A program made the translations under genes and the position numbers. The notes under the pieces are model-generated. The model was given only the letters and a program-made list of their open reading frames with translations. It did not search any database and had not been told where the DNA came from. Of a stretch of DNA of 64,000 bases, positions 10,081-21,951 are shown piece after piece. The stretch spans positions 159,535,750 through 159,599,749 of the forward strand of contig OX578135.1 in assembly GCA_951213105.1 (NCBI GenBank), read 5' to 3'. Source of the DNA: Amaurobius ferox. Lineage: Eukaryota; Arthropoda; Arachnida; Araneae; Amaurobiidae. Positions within the stretch are counted from its first letter, which is position 1. Each line of letters begins with the position of its first letter.

Positions 10081-11420
10081 ACGTCTTGTCAAGGTGAAGA
10101 GCTTTGATTTCTTGTCATGATTTGATTTCTTGTCAACCGCCCGCCTGCAGAGCCGGAGCTTCCAATGTTTTAGAACACCCGAATACGATCACAACCAACT
10201 GTGCGTTAGCCAGAGCGCACAGCACTTCTATCTTTCTCTGTTGGATAAAGTTTTTTCCTGAATATTCGAGATTTTGACGGAAAACACGTTTTAAGACCTG
10301 AACGCATTTCGAAGACCTGGAAAAATATTTATTTTTGTGTACATGTATGTTTCAGGTGCGGTCACAATAGTGTATGAACAAATGCATGTATCGCTACAAA
10401 TGCATGTAAGTTTTATAGTTGTTCAATGCCCTTTACAAAAATTCCATCTATAAAATTCCATCTATATAAGATAAAGATGTTGAAATAGCATACAGTAAAG
10501 AATATTGAAATGGCATATATTATCAGAAATATTCCAAATGCTTGACCCAATTTATCGGCGTGACAGACCAACTGGAAAAGAAAAATAATTTTTAAAAATA
10601 TGTACAGAAAATTTTAAAAGAATAACTTGCGAACAGAAATTAAAAATTGATAGAATTGTATTTTGTATTCTGATACTATGATAGAAGCAGATCGAAAATA
10701 TGTGGAATATGAATGTATGCAGAGGCAGAAAGTCTAGTGGAAATTCACACTTCGGATATTTCATTTATTTAGCTCTTTTTCTAAACTTTAAAAGTTATAA
10801 ATGAACGTCTAAAGTGCAAAATCAGTTGCCAATATCTGATATAAGTAAGCTGTAAAAGGTGTATCGCTTCGAATGTAAATTCGAGAGTTAAGGTATTTCA
10901 TAACGTCCGTCAAATGTGATTCAGAATTGAATTAGAAAAATATTTCGAAAAGAAAATTCTCTTAGAAAAATATTTCGAGATACAGAAATTATTATTATTG
11001 TTGCATTATTGTCCGAGATTTTCTGAAAGGATAATTATTACGATTAAATACACTTTGTGTTGTACAGGAAGTGAAATTATAAATAAAATTTCTTTAATGT
11101 CAGACTAGAAATGCTTGTTTTAAAAATAAATGAATTATAATAATTAAAATATAAAAATGCTGAAGCTCTACTTAATTTTCTCATACACACATGTTCTACA
11201 ATGTTTAAATCCACTTGAATAATAAGTATTAGAATGGAAAAATAAAAGTTAGGAAAATACGAGAGAATGCTTTCTAGTATTGGAATTCGTTAAATTTGGC
11301 AAAAATAATATTAAAAAACATAATTTTTATCTATATTTGTATACAAACTTGATAAAATGCCAGGAACAAAACAATTGAACACTTCTAGAAGCATTGTCTA
11401 AGTAGATGCTGCCGAAAGAT
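10081..11420. other. No gene seen
   Basis: AT-rich sequence with scattered stops in all frames. A short stretch near 10265-10345 (TTTTGACGGAAAACACGTTTT) resembles the start of family B. Otherwise nothing recognisable. Confidence 0.4.
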
Positions 11421-11559
11421 TCATTCCATTGACGTAACATGTTGCATCCACTGACGAGAGTTTTCTCCCGAGGTTTTTCTCAGTCTCCGATCCGGAAAAT
11501 AAACCTCCGAGCAGAGAATCACGTGACACCGCAGAGCATCATGGGGAACCGCATCCAAG

Positions 11560-11709
11560 ATGGCTGACAGCCATATGATCATCATTTCCACCTGTACATC
11601 GGAAACCATGTGCGTGTTCTGTTGTGGATTTTCTGGCAGGCATGAAACTGGAATCTGTCTTATATATCATAAACTCACAGAAACATTACGTGAATTTATA
11701 AAATATAAT
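11560..11709 (+). CDS. Candidate first coding exon of a host gene
   Basis: ATG 11560 sits in CAAGATGGCTG, a YY1-like context common at metazoan start sites. Upstream, 11455-11559 is less AT-rich than its surroundings and contains CACGTG. The frame stays open for exactly 50 codons and meets a consensus splice donor, AAT|GTAAGT, at 11710, in phase 0. The peptide includes CVFC and KLTETLREFIKYN, which looks like real protein, but I do not recognise the family; the Cys pair could start a zinc-binding domain. The frame continues to 11817 past the donor, so an unspliced 85-residue product is the alternative. No partner exon could be identified. Confidence 0.4.
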
Positions 11710-11821
11710 GTAAGTATCTCTCTGCGTTTGTGCAAAGAGAACACGGCTGTTTTGAAAGGTTTCCGTGGAATTTTCAGCAGCAAAGGACCTGTGGAATATG
11801 CATTGGATAAAATATAAAGTA

Positions 11822-12639
11822 TGAAAATAACTTTGATTACTTTTGTAACGTGCTTTTAAACTTTAATTAGGACTATAAATCAGAGTCAAATTATTCTATT
11901 TCCTTTGTGACCGGTTTAATTGAAGATTCATTTTCAGTCAATTTATTTAAAACCTAAAATACTCCGTATATATTTTTTTTTAGTGTAGACGTGGCTGCTA
12001 ACGGAGAAGTAAATTTAGTTCCAATGAATCTAATATTGGTAACAGCTAAATCTTAGCAAACTGCATATAATTGGCTTTATGAAAATACGTAAATTCAATC
12101 ATACAATTTTCTCTCTTATACTAATTAATCTTGAAACTTTGATGAAAAAGTTTTGAATAGTTAATTTTTTCTATATTTTATTTTTACAGCTTCACCTGAA
12201 TTCTATGCTAAACATAACACAATTTAAAATAAATTATTTTTTATTTACCTTTTAAACTGTAGGGTACTCCCATTCCGTAATTTAATTGTTTTAAATAATC
12301 TGTTAAGATGTAAAAATTTTTTTTAATTGTTAAGTAATATTTTAGAGGGGAAAAAAAAAAGAAATTGTCGTGTTAAAGATATAATTTTAAGGCATGTGTG
12401 AAATTTCAGCTCGTACGCTGTAGAGATAGGATCTGCGGGGGCATATGCCTCCCTGAAGGACTTTTTAGATAAACTGGAACTAACGTACACAGTTTTTTTT
12501 AACAAATGATTTTTCACAAAATATTTTTAACCTCAAATGTTATTTCAAACATCTGACATGATCTCACTAATATTTTTAGAATTACCGAATCATTTAAAAT
12601 GATACGTTAGTTTGCTAACTAAAATTTTATGCAAGAAAA
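11822..12639. other. No gene seen; possible intron
   Basis: AT-rich, no recognised repeat or open frame of note. If the exon at 11560-11709 is real this would be its first intron. Confidence 0.35.
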
Positions 12640-13310
12640 GTGCAGTATGGCTCTTCTCAAATTTTTCATACTCGAAACCATTTTTAAATAGCTTGAGATT
12701 TCTTTTTTTTTTTTTTTTTTTTTGCAAATTTTACAAGCCATTTCTTGAAAGATCTGTATCGTTAGTACAAATAATTACAATATTAGTATGTTATCCTTCA
12801 TTTTAAAGGGTTTGAAAAAATCTTTCGAATGATACCAAGTTTGAAATTGTCCCCCCCCCCCCTGGGGGGGAGTAATTTGTCCTCTCCAGGGGGAGTTAAT
12901 AACGTCACGAACACAAAAAGCTGCTAATTTTTACTACAGTGATTGAAACTATTAAGTTTCGTAATTATGGAGCTATGAATAATCCCTTTTATATGTAAGT
13001 GCGAAATGTTGTTCTATGCTGCCACGCTAAGAAATATCAAACTTCGAATAAGTGCCCAAGTGTTTCTCTCGAATTTCAAAAAATTATATTTAGTTACAGA
13101 CTTTTTGATAGCAAAGCTGAATGTAAAGTTTCGGGAACATCTATTAATATTTATGGCAACTATCGATCGCACTCACAAGCAAGTAATCGACCGCAGACAG
13201 ACGGACGGACATCACTCTAACAATAGTCAAACGTGTTTAGAAGGTTTTAAAACATTCATTGGCATCAAAATCTCTTAATAAAAAATTTTCGTAAAAACAA
13301 TACTTTCTCT
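12640..13310 (+). repeat. Repeat family E, copy 1
   Basis: Co-linear with 36990-37670: a T-rich run, TTTTAAAGG, ATGATACCA/TTGATACCA, a C-run followed by CTCCAGGGGG, AACGTCAC, TTTTACTACAG, GAAACTATTAAGTT, then a GACAGACGGACGGACATC-type tract, GTGTTTAGAAGG and GGCATCAAAATCTC. The GTCY-type tract and the TATCG block before it recall families A and C. Non-coding. Confidence 0.65.
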
Positions 13311-14314
13311 ATATTTCGTATAATAAATTAAAAATCGAATTAATTTATTTCTTTGATTTAACAATGCATTGCGTAAATTTAAACTATTGTATATGAGATT
13401 GGGCAACAAGTAATTTTATGAATTTTTAAAGTGAAATGCATAAATGAACTATAGTCAATACAGGAATCTAATAATTTAAAATTCGTTATGCATCTAAAAT
13501 GTATCAAAATAGTATATGTTGTATAAATGTATTAATGTAATGTATATGTATTAATGGAAATTAACTAAATGCATCTAATTTGTCGGTTTGACTGACTTGT
13601 TGCCAACTTACATTTTTTAAAGAACTAAAACTCGTTTCTATAACTGCTTGAAAACGCAACTCAATTTTCAATATGAAATATCGGATACCTGCAACGGTCT
13701 AAGAAAACTTGCTATATGCCACTGTTTTGCGGGCTTCCGTGGAGACTTGGAGACTTACACAGCCAGATTGAGCTCAGGTAGCATAAGGCTGTAATGGTCG
13801 CCTAGTCCTTACCTCCAGAACCTGCCCCTCCCCCCCGAGTTTTATGAATGTAATCTAAATTGTTCAATCACAACTTAGGTATTAGTAAAATTTGAAATTG
13901 AAGAATGCGAAAAGTGCGCCATTTTGTTTTCCTGACATTACGTAGTATGCTTAAAGAGAAAGTATTGCGGGACCAAAAATTAGACTTTTTGTATTTTGAT
14001 GGACCTGTGTGATTCTGGTCTGGATTTCGTGGAAACAAATTGGCAATTTTGGAAAATTGACAATTGATTAATTGACCGTACTAATGATGTCTGCGAGTTT
14101 GTGTGAGAACCTGGACCCAACATTTTTCGACAAACGCGTAGATGGGATTTTAAAAAAAATGGGGAGGGGTTCGCTGATCCAGTTAAGGAGTAGATGATGG
14201 GATATGGTAGTAGGATATGGTAGATATTGTTTAGACAATGGACTCATTGAATTCATGAAATGCTGTTACGATTGAATATTTTTCTCGGTGAACACAAAAC
14301 TTCTTTTTTGATGT
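13311..14314. other. No gene seen
   Basis: AT-rich sequence without recognised coding or repeat content apart from the approach to the minisatellite at its right end. Confidence 0.4.
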
Positions 14315-14900
14315 AATCGATAAAAAAAAAGGTGGGAGGGCTTTATTTTTAGAACATTCTTTTAAAGAAATGGTTGCAAAAAATAGAATTGTATTCTCTT
14401 GTTTCAATCGATAAAAAAAAAAGGTGGTGAGTATTTTTAGAACATTCTTTTAAAAAAAATGATTGCAAAAATAGAATGGTATTCCCTTGTTTCAATCGAT
14501 AAAAAGGGGGGATTCTATTTTTAGAAAAATAAAGTCCCCCCCTTTTTTAGGTATCTTGTGCAATCGATAAAAAAAGGGGTCGGGCTTTATTTTTAGAACA
14601 TTATTTTAAAAAAATGGTTGCAAAAAATAGAATCGTATTCTCTTGTTTCAATTGATAAAAAAAAGGGGGGGGGGGTGTCTTTATTTTTAGAACATTCTTT
14701 AAAAAAAAATGATTGCAAAAATAAAGTGATATTCTCTTGTTTCAATTGATAAAAAAAAGGGGGCTTTATTTTTCGACAAATAAAGCTCCCCCTTTTTAGG
14801 CGTCTTGTGCAATTGATAAAAAAAAAGGGTGGGGGGTTATTTTTAGAACATTCTTTTATAAAAATGGTTGCAAAAAATAGAATGGTATTCTCTGGTTTCA
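14315..14900 (+). repeat. Higher-order minisatellite (about 248 bp period)
   Basis: Each subunit starts AATCGATAAAAA or AATTGATAAAAA, found at 14315, 14406, 14494, 14562, 14650, 14744 and 14811. Spacings of about 90, 90 and 68 bp repeat, giving a three-subunit unit of 247-249 bp present a little over two times. The short third subunit has a GGGGG...CCCCC hairpin around TTTTTAGAAAAATAAAG. Subunits share TTATTTTTAGAACATTC, TTGCAAAAA and TATTCTCTTGTTTCAA. G-runs vary in length between units, as expected of slippage. Confidence 0.85.
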
Positions 14901-15536
14901 GAAGCAATGCGGGCTTCATCAGGATTGGAAGCAAAAAACAGCAGTTTATATATCAGCAAAGACAGAAAACGCTTTAGTGTAATTGCTGTTTTAATTATCC
15001 CGATTAATGAAGTTCGTTTACTTCCGAAACTGCTTAATACTGTTAATTAATTTTCATGCAATACATACTATACGTAAAAGGAAAGCATTATGGTGGAGTA
15101 AAAATTCAATTATCCGATTTTTATGGATTTTGAGCATTTCTGAATATGTATAAACCATTTTAACGATATCGGGAGAATCACCATCTGTCCGTGTGCAGGA
15201 TGAACAAATTGAGGGATTCAAATGAAATTTTGCACAATGATTTCAATCTGTAAATTTAAGAGTTTTACTGATACTCAAGTAGATTAAATTATAGTAAAGA
15301 CTCTTAAATTTTCAAACTTTTTCTTTTCAGAAATTAAAACACATTGAAAAAAAAAACGATTATGCTGGAAAATGTTAAAGAAACAGCTATTTTATGCGTA
15401 ATGTGTAACTTGAGCGATTGATATCCTTTATAGAACTCTAATCTAAGCCGTTTTGCAAGTTTTTGATCTAAAATGGGATCACAAAAACTTTAACGTGTTT
15501 ACTATTCTCAAACGAGTGAATGATAAGTTACTTTAA

Positions 15537-15648
15537 CCTTTTACTTACGGGTGGGGCAGTTCCATCCCAAACGAAGAACCTCCCAAAAAGACAGGTATTT
15601 GACATATCCTATCCCAAACAGTTCGATCGAAGGGGGATCGAACTGTTG
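15537..15648. mobile_element. piggyBac-type MITE, truncated copy PB3
   Basis: TTAA at 15533 is followed by CCTTTTACTTACGGGTGGGG and the full left arm as in 52183. The right arm stops after AAGGGGGATCGAACTGTT. It abuts a family A fragment, so it was probably inserted in it and later lost its outer right arm. Confidence 0.7.
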
Positions 15649-15656
15649 GACTGAAA

Positions 15657-15812
15657 TATCGTCGCCACAGATTCACACACACACAAAGACATCACCTCAA
15701 AAACGTTCGATTTGAGTTCAGGGATGCTTGAAACGTGCTCTTTCGCCGAAAACTCGAATTCGAATTTTCGATCCCGTCATTATTTTTCCCTATACATTAT
15801 ACTATGCATATG
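15657..15812 (-). mobile_element. Family A fragment
   Basis: Contains the CA microsatellite, GACATCACCTCAAAAACG, AGGGATGCTTGAAACGTGCT and CCGAAAACTCGAATTCG of family A in reverse, ending with TTTCCCTATACATTATA. Only the 5' quarter of the element is present. Confidence 0.65.
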
Positions 15813-16071
15813 AGGACAGTAATAAATTGCTTAGGTAGCAAAAAAAAATCTGTGTTCAAAATAGGTGTACAAACACAAAAAATAGCGAGAAAAGATTATT
15901 TGAAACGCCCCCTGCAGAAGAAATGGTATAAAATATCACCAGAAACAACTAGAAAATTGTTAGTGTGGGTGCCACGACGCTAGGAGTCAATTTTAAGGTC
16001 ATTCAGCAAAATATAGACACTTCCTTTGATAGAATAGAAATAATAAGAAATATTCCTGTATTGGCGCGTCA

Positions 16072-16110
16072 CTGATGAAGGGCATTATAGTGCCCGAAAG
16101 CGCTATAGCC
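16072..16110 (+). ncRNA. Hammerhead-like core motif (weak)
   Basis: CTGATGA at 16072 is followed by a 5 bp stem (GGGCA...TGCCC) with a TTATAG loop, and GAAA. This is the order of a hammerhead core, and Penelope-like elements of arthropods are known to carry such ribozymes. The cleavage-site triplet and stems I and III are not clear, so it may be only a relic. Confidence 0.3.
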
Positions 16111-16195
16111 GTGTGATTTTATACTTCGTAAAAAGGAGATTTTTATAAAATACTTTTAAACCTATTTTTTGATTGCCTTTGATTTTAAAGTAAAA

Positions 16196-16830
16196 TATGT
16201 GATGTGGGCAGCACATTGCTTTATCTACAAATTCAAATCCATTTCCTCTTTCACAGTCTATTAAATTGCACAAAGTGACACGGATTATTTGAAATTATGT
16301 CCATTTTGCAGTCTAAAAATACATAGTGTTTTTCATTTGGCAATTTAAAGCTTTTTAAAATGTTGTCAGGTTCTAAAAATTCCAAAAAACTGACATATCT
16401 CGAGAACGGTTCATTCTAGAGTAATGTAGTTGATCTTATTCATTTCGTTAGCGCACAAAACAAGCATTTAATTAAGACATTCAAGCATATTAAGTCTTTT
16501 ATTTCTGATTTTGACAACTTTTGCAGACAATTAAAAAAAAAAAACTCTCTATTTTTTTTGAAGTGTACAAAATATGATCAGCAGCAAGGGGTCACCCAAA
16601 AGTGTCTTACCTACCAAATTTTGTGAAATTTTGTTTAAAGTTAGATTGGATACATACATTGCACAAGCAGACGGATAGAAAGACACATGCACGTAGACGT
16701 TACTCTAAAATTGGATGATTCGCGTTCTGGAGTGACCGAAACGTGTACATTCATCAAAAATTCGACTTCCGATTTTCGATTCGATTCCAATACCTTCTGT
16801 ATATTCCCATTAGGAAAAGTAAAAAAAAAA
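16196..16830 (-). mobile_element. Family B repeat, copy B2
   Basis: Starts at the terminal hairpin side (GATGTGGGCAGCACAT) and runs to CGATTCCAATACCTTC and a CCATTAGGAAAAGTA end. It contains ATATCTCGAGAACGGTTC and CAGCAAGGG/GTACAAAATATGATC as in other B copies. Shorter than B4 because the middle is reduced. Confidence 0.6.
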
Positions 16831-16988
16831 TGTTGCACTTCATTGGAATTGATTATTATTTGCTCTGAGAACCAAATTTGTCTAGGAAAATGTTGTAACC
16901 TCAACTTTTGGAGTCGCTGTATGTCAAATTTCTTGGCATCAATAATCTCTTTTCTTGCTATGCGGAATTATTTTCTTATATAAATCTA

Positions 16989-18269
16989 AACAAGAAAGAT
17001 CAATCATGCTTAAAGCATTGATTATGAAACACTTTCCAACTTTAATGCAATTTTATCTAAAAAAGTCGAAAATGCAATACATTCCTCGGTAATATTTTAA
17101 AACTTATCACAATACTACATTGATTTATTATATTTGAAAACTTAAACCTTCATTGAAAAAAATGAACTTCATTCAAATGACGGCATTGAAATATAAATTG
17201 CCTGGTTTAAATATCTCTAAAATGCAATACATTCCACGGTAATATTTTTAAAACTATCATAATACTACGATAATTTATTATATTTGCAAACTTCATCGAA
17301 AACAACTGAAATAAATTCAAATGACGTCATAGAAAAAATATCACGCCTGGATCTCTCTATAAAAGCAGGATTTCATTCATTTCATTCATCACAATACTAT
17401 AATAATGTATTTTATTTAAAAATTAAGACCATGGAGCTACAATTCATAAACTCTATACTTAAAACTTCATCGAAAAAAATCGCCCTTCTGTTTATAAAAT
17501 CAATTAATATTTCATTCATATCAGCCATGCAGACTCCATGGACTGAATTATTTTGTGTTAAAGAAATACAGTAATTCTAATACAACTTATTCTACATATT
17601 TTGCTGTTTACATTTTACATAGGTGAAAAATAGGCTTAGTTGTAGAAATAATCAAATTTGAATGAGAATTTAAACTCAAATATATTGTCATTGTGTTGTT
17701 TTAGTATGTAGATGCACAGAATTTAAGCAAAAATAAAGTAGCTTTAGGACGGATACAACACTCAATATGAATTAAAAAGAACTTTAAAAAATCACGATTT
17801 TGAAACAAGATGGATGCCATATATCATTTTGAAGTGGGTCATGTGATCGTTTCATATCATGGTCACGTGATCGTTTCATATAAGACGTGTAATTATTATT
17901 TTAATTTTTATTTAAAAAACTACTGAATATATTTCTCTGAATTTCTTTTATATATTTTATGAAACAATTTGACTATTACCTAAAATTTTCGAAGCAATTT
18001 GTGAATTTTAAATCCGCTTAAAAAATGTTTGAAAAATTAGGTCCCATAGGGCTCAATGTATTTCATTTTTTCAACCCGGGTTCAATCCAAAACTAATTGG
18101 GTGATATTATTCATTTATATTCCCATAGGTCCTACAGACCGTCTGAACAACATACAGAAATTTCATTTTGATTAAGTCATTTTTACGGTAGTTATCGTGC
18201 TAACGGACAGACAGACAGACAGAATGAACAAAGTCATAAACACTTTTCAACTTTGTTGTAAAGTGTTAA
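16989..18269 (+). mobile_element. Family C repeat, copy C1 (full length)
   Basis: About 1.28 kb. The 5' end AACAAGAAAGATCAATC leads into a hairpin (ATCATGCTT/AAGCATTGAT). The 3' end has (GACA)n next to CACGATAACTGCC in reverse, then a hairpin made by AACACTTT and AAAGTGTT, and stops at GTTAA. No coding sequence. The neighbouring 18270-18370 stretch is shared with 48000-48104, in mirror orientation, so both copies sit in the same outer repeat. Terminal hairpins and a GTCY microsatellite again suggest a Helentron-type origin. Confidence 0.6.
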
Positions 18270-18860
18270 AAAAATGAAATATCATGGTTCTTTTTGTAAA
18301 TTAATTTACAAAAATACAAAGTATTTTCAGACAGTGTAAGGGTAATAAATTATATTCCCGTGCTATTTACTATCCGCGAAGAATCCGTTAAAAACAACCT
18401 GAAATATATGAATTTGAGAAACATTTGCTGAACTAAACATAAATGACTTAAGAAATGGTAAGTATTAATAATTCACAAATTCACATAATATTATTTTACC
18501 CCGTTGCAGCAACAGATAGACATACAATCCAAAGTATAATATTATCCTTTTATTAAATGTATTTCTTTTTCAACCTCGTTATTATTTAAAACTATTAAAT
18601 AATACATATGAAAATATATACATTGAACAAAGTATATATTATAATCTTTATTTTTAGTCCCAAATAGGGTTTTTTTTTGTAAAAATCTCTAGTTTATTAA
18701 ATTACTGCATTGTGAGAGCATGGCAGACAGGCCCGTGGAAAGTGATCGCGGTTTTTCTGACTCCATTTCTGGTTGTATATACATTTTTATTTTAACTCTT
18801 TACGTTTTACTATGTGTACATTTGATTTGTAAGCAAAAAGGCTTGTTATTTACAATACCT

Positions 18861-19836
18861 TTTTACTTTTCTTATCTACATAATGTATTAGGAAAGTATT
18901 GAGACGGGGTCGAAAATTCGAATTCAAGTCTTCGACGGGAGAGCACGTTTCAAGCATCCCTGATCACGAATCAAACATTTTTGAAGTGATGTCTGTGTGT
19001 GTGTGTGAAAGTATGTGTGTGTGTGTGTGTGAAAGTATGTGTGTGTGTGCGTGAAAGTGTGTGTGTGTGTGTGTCAGTGAGTTTGTGGAGATGATAACTG
19101 ACGAACGAATGGACCGATTCGAACCAAATTTGGTACAAAAATCACAATCCGTAAACACCGGAAGCCTATTGTTTTTATACGCAATCGAATGTTCAGAACC
19201 CACCTTAATTTTCGAATGAAATTTTCAAAAAATGAAAACCGCTAATAAAGTTACGCAGATAGACATTTCTTATGTAATTTTCCATTAGAAAACGATTGAC
19301 ATAAATTTTAGAACGCTAACATGAACCGTTCTGGAGATATTGCACATTTTTCAAAAAAATTATCAAAAAGTCATATAAAATAAAAAATAAATGTTTCTTA
19401 TTGAGAAACATGTTCACTTTTCATATGTAATACAATGCGATAAATTGGGTGACATCATTCTCGTGGATCTAGCTCGTTCCATTCATGAAAAAAGATACTT
19501 TGAGTAATGCTTTTGTATTTGAACGCCAATAATCATTTATCTGCTGTAAGAATAACTTATTTCTTCGTCCATAACGTTTGGCGAGCTTTTGGCGACGAAT
19601 TTGGCGGAATGTCGCCAACTTGGCGACTTTTTGAAATGCTGCCAAATTAACGAAAATCTCGCCAAATGGATAAAAATAACACTAAATCAATGAAAATGAC
19701 GACCAACTGTCGAAAATTCAATATCTTGGAAAGAATATTAGTATCTACTATAAGAAAAACCTATTTTTTTACTGTAAAAGTAGTAAATTCATTACATTAT
19801 ATAAGGAAAGTCATGTGTTGCCCACATCAGATTTTT
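18861..19836 (+). mobile_element. Family A repeat, copy A2
   Basis: Complete copy of about 975 bp with both ends. It carries GT repeats at 18992-19075 and preserves the empty Tc1 target near 19735-19755 (AATATTAGTATCTACTATAAG). It also has the block GAATGGACCGATTCGAACC followed by AAATTTGGTACAAAAATC, and runs of TTTGGCGA/TCGCCAAA-like short inverted words near 19575-19665. Confidence 0.65.
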
Positions 19837-20082
19837 TGACGTGCAATGACGCCTTTGTCCGCACCTGGTATTGGGGGCCTGGTGGGTGAATCAGGTGTGA
19901 TATAAAGAGTGAGATTATAGTTCGGCCTGTAATAGTCGGAGAGGGACGGCAGTGGTATCAAGTATTAGACCGAGGATGTACGCGTGTTATGAGGGGTGAC
20001 CTGCTCGAGACAGAAATACAACCGAACGCGAGATAAAATGAAAATTACCAAGCAATAATCAAATTGCTAAGTTTTAATTTTT
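19837..20082 (+). other. Unassigned, moderately GC-rich
   Basis: No gene seen. GATATAAAG near 19899 inside a GC-richer setting could be an LTR promoter fragment, but no ends or partner copy were found. Confidence 0.25.
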
Positions 20083-20618
20083 TTTACTTTCCCTGCAATA
20101 CATGGTAATGTATAGGGAAAGTATTGGAATCATGCCGAAAATCGCAACTCGAGTTTTCGACGGATGTACGCGTTTCGAGACCTCTAGAATACGAAAAAAA
20201 TATTTTTAGCGTGACGTCAGTGTGTGTCTGTCTGTGTGTCTATGCAATGTATGTATCCACTCTAACTCAAAAACTAATGGACCGAATTTCATAAAATTTG
20301 GTAGATAAGTCACTCGGATGTGACCCTGGTGCTGATTAGTTTTTGGTACAATTCGTAGAAGCAGAACCCGCCTTTTTTTGCGAAATGGCCCCCAAAAATT
20401 TCATTTATCCGCTCTAGCTAAAATACTAATGGACCAAATTTCACAAAATTTGGCAGATAAGTTACTTGTAGGATACTCTGGTGCTGATTAGAATTTGGTA
20501 CGATTCGGAAGAAAAGAATCCGCCTTTTCTTAAGAAATGGCCCGCAAAAATTTCATGTATTCACCCTAGCTAAAATACTAATTGACCAAATTTCACAATA
20601 TTTGATAGATAAGTTACT

Positions 20619-21760
20619 GGAAGACAGCCGTGAGGACCTGATCTGCCACATGGGTAACAGGTGTGAAACCCCCACGACTGAGGGTCGCCAACGGACGACC
20701 AAGCTGAGGTCCAGAGAGCCAGGGTGATGTGGAATATTCCTAACATTGCACCAATATTTGACAAAACGCCAATGCATAGTTGAACTTCATTCTTATGGAA
20801 CCAATACCACACACACCACGCCCCAGAGAACAGCCACAGGAAGCAGAAGCAGCACAGCCGACCCCCGGGGAGCAACCCCAAGAAGAGGCCAGCCTTGCTG
20901 AAAAAGCACCATCTCCCCAGAAGGGAGAAGGAGTGCCTTGACGGGAGACGATAGATGTCGATTGCAGTGACCATTCTAAAGTGCCGAGGAAAAATGCCAG
21001 CATATATGGCAGACCAGAAGAAATTTATTCCTTTTGCAGGGGATTTCGACTTTCTACCCTTCGGTAGTTATGCAGAGGCAGTATACAACTTAGAGAGGCG
21101 CTGTCGTAACCCGGACCTATACCTGTACTGCCAGGTTAGCTTAACCTAAGAATAACCTAAGAGACACAGGGGAAAAAAGCTAAAACTAAAGAAAAGGAAA
21201 GGAGAGAAGGGGAAGAAGAGCAGGCTGGCCTCCTTGAGGGCCAGGCACGGGCACGTAGGCCAAAGACAAACACGAAGGTCATAATGACCAGGCCAAATAG
21301 AAGGCAAAAAAACTAAAAAAGGAGCTGACGTGCGGAGCACAAAAACAGGACGCAAGGGAAGGGACTACGGCAACCTAAGGGAATAAAAGATAAAGAGGGC
21401 CACCAGAGGGCAGGAAGGAAGAAGGAAAGAGACTAAAACTAGGGGGACAAAGGTCCAACGCCTTATGGCGAGAAGGACGAAAAGGCCTGGAGGGCTGAAT
21501 GACTAGATAAAACTAAGCTAAACTAGATACAGACTAAAGCGCGCGCAGCAGGAAAACCCAACTAGTGGGAGTCCCGAGGAGAACCTGAAAAAGAAACATT
21601 AGAGGGCGGCGGGCGACGGGCTGCAGGAATGCAGGCCGAGGAGACCTACGCGAGCCGGCTAACAGCAGGTGGCTTCTTCCTATCTTCAACCTGAAAAGAA
21701 AGGGGAAGAAGAGGCATACATAAAATGTTCAAGGAATTTGATGCGGGCAGCTGAAAAGAA
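20619..21760. other. Left part of the LINE block, origin unclear
   Basis: It lies between the 14 bp target duplication and the I-type LINE. If the minus-strand LINE was the first insertion this is the distal part of its 3' untranslated region, but there is no A-rich tail at 20619. On the plus strand, ATG 20796 opens a short frame rich in E, P and Q (MEPIPHTPRPREQPQEAEA) ending near 20941, which looks like the N-terminus of an ORF1/gag-like protein. A head-to-head rearrangement or a third element is therefore possible. 21160-21640 is purine-rich with no frame. Confidence 0.4.
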
Positions 21761-21951
21761 GAGTTGAGTGAAATAGGTTTTTTTTGTGAGTAAGCAGATT
21801 GACTGTAGTGGAGAAGAGATTTTTGACATTTGAATTGATTCAAACTGCGCAGAAAGTATCAGCTGTGTGTGTTTCTTTAGTCAACCTTTTTATTAGTGTA
21901 TTTTTTTTTCTTTTTTGGACCAGGTGTCTGCTAATTTAAGTTAGTTATCTT

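Noticed and set aside
14593..14934. 113-codon minus frame rich in F and K
   Set aside because: It follows the minisatellite subunits, so its protein is a by-product of the tandem repeat.
20570..20974. 134-codon minus frame with hydrophobic runs, possible membrane protein
   Set aside because: It starts inside the unassigned LINE-block segment and ends within family B, across the target duplication; chance frame.
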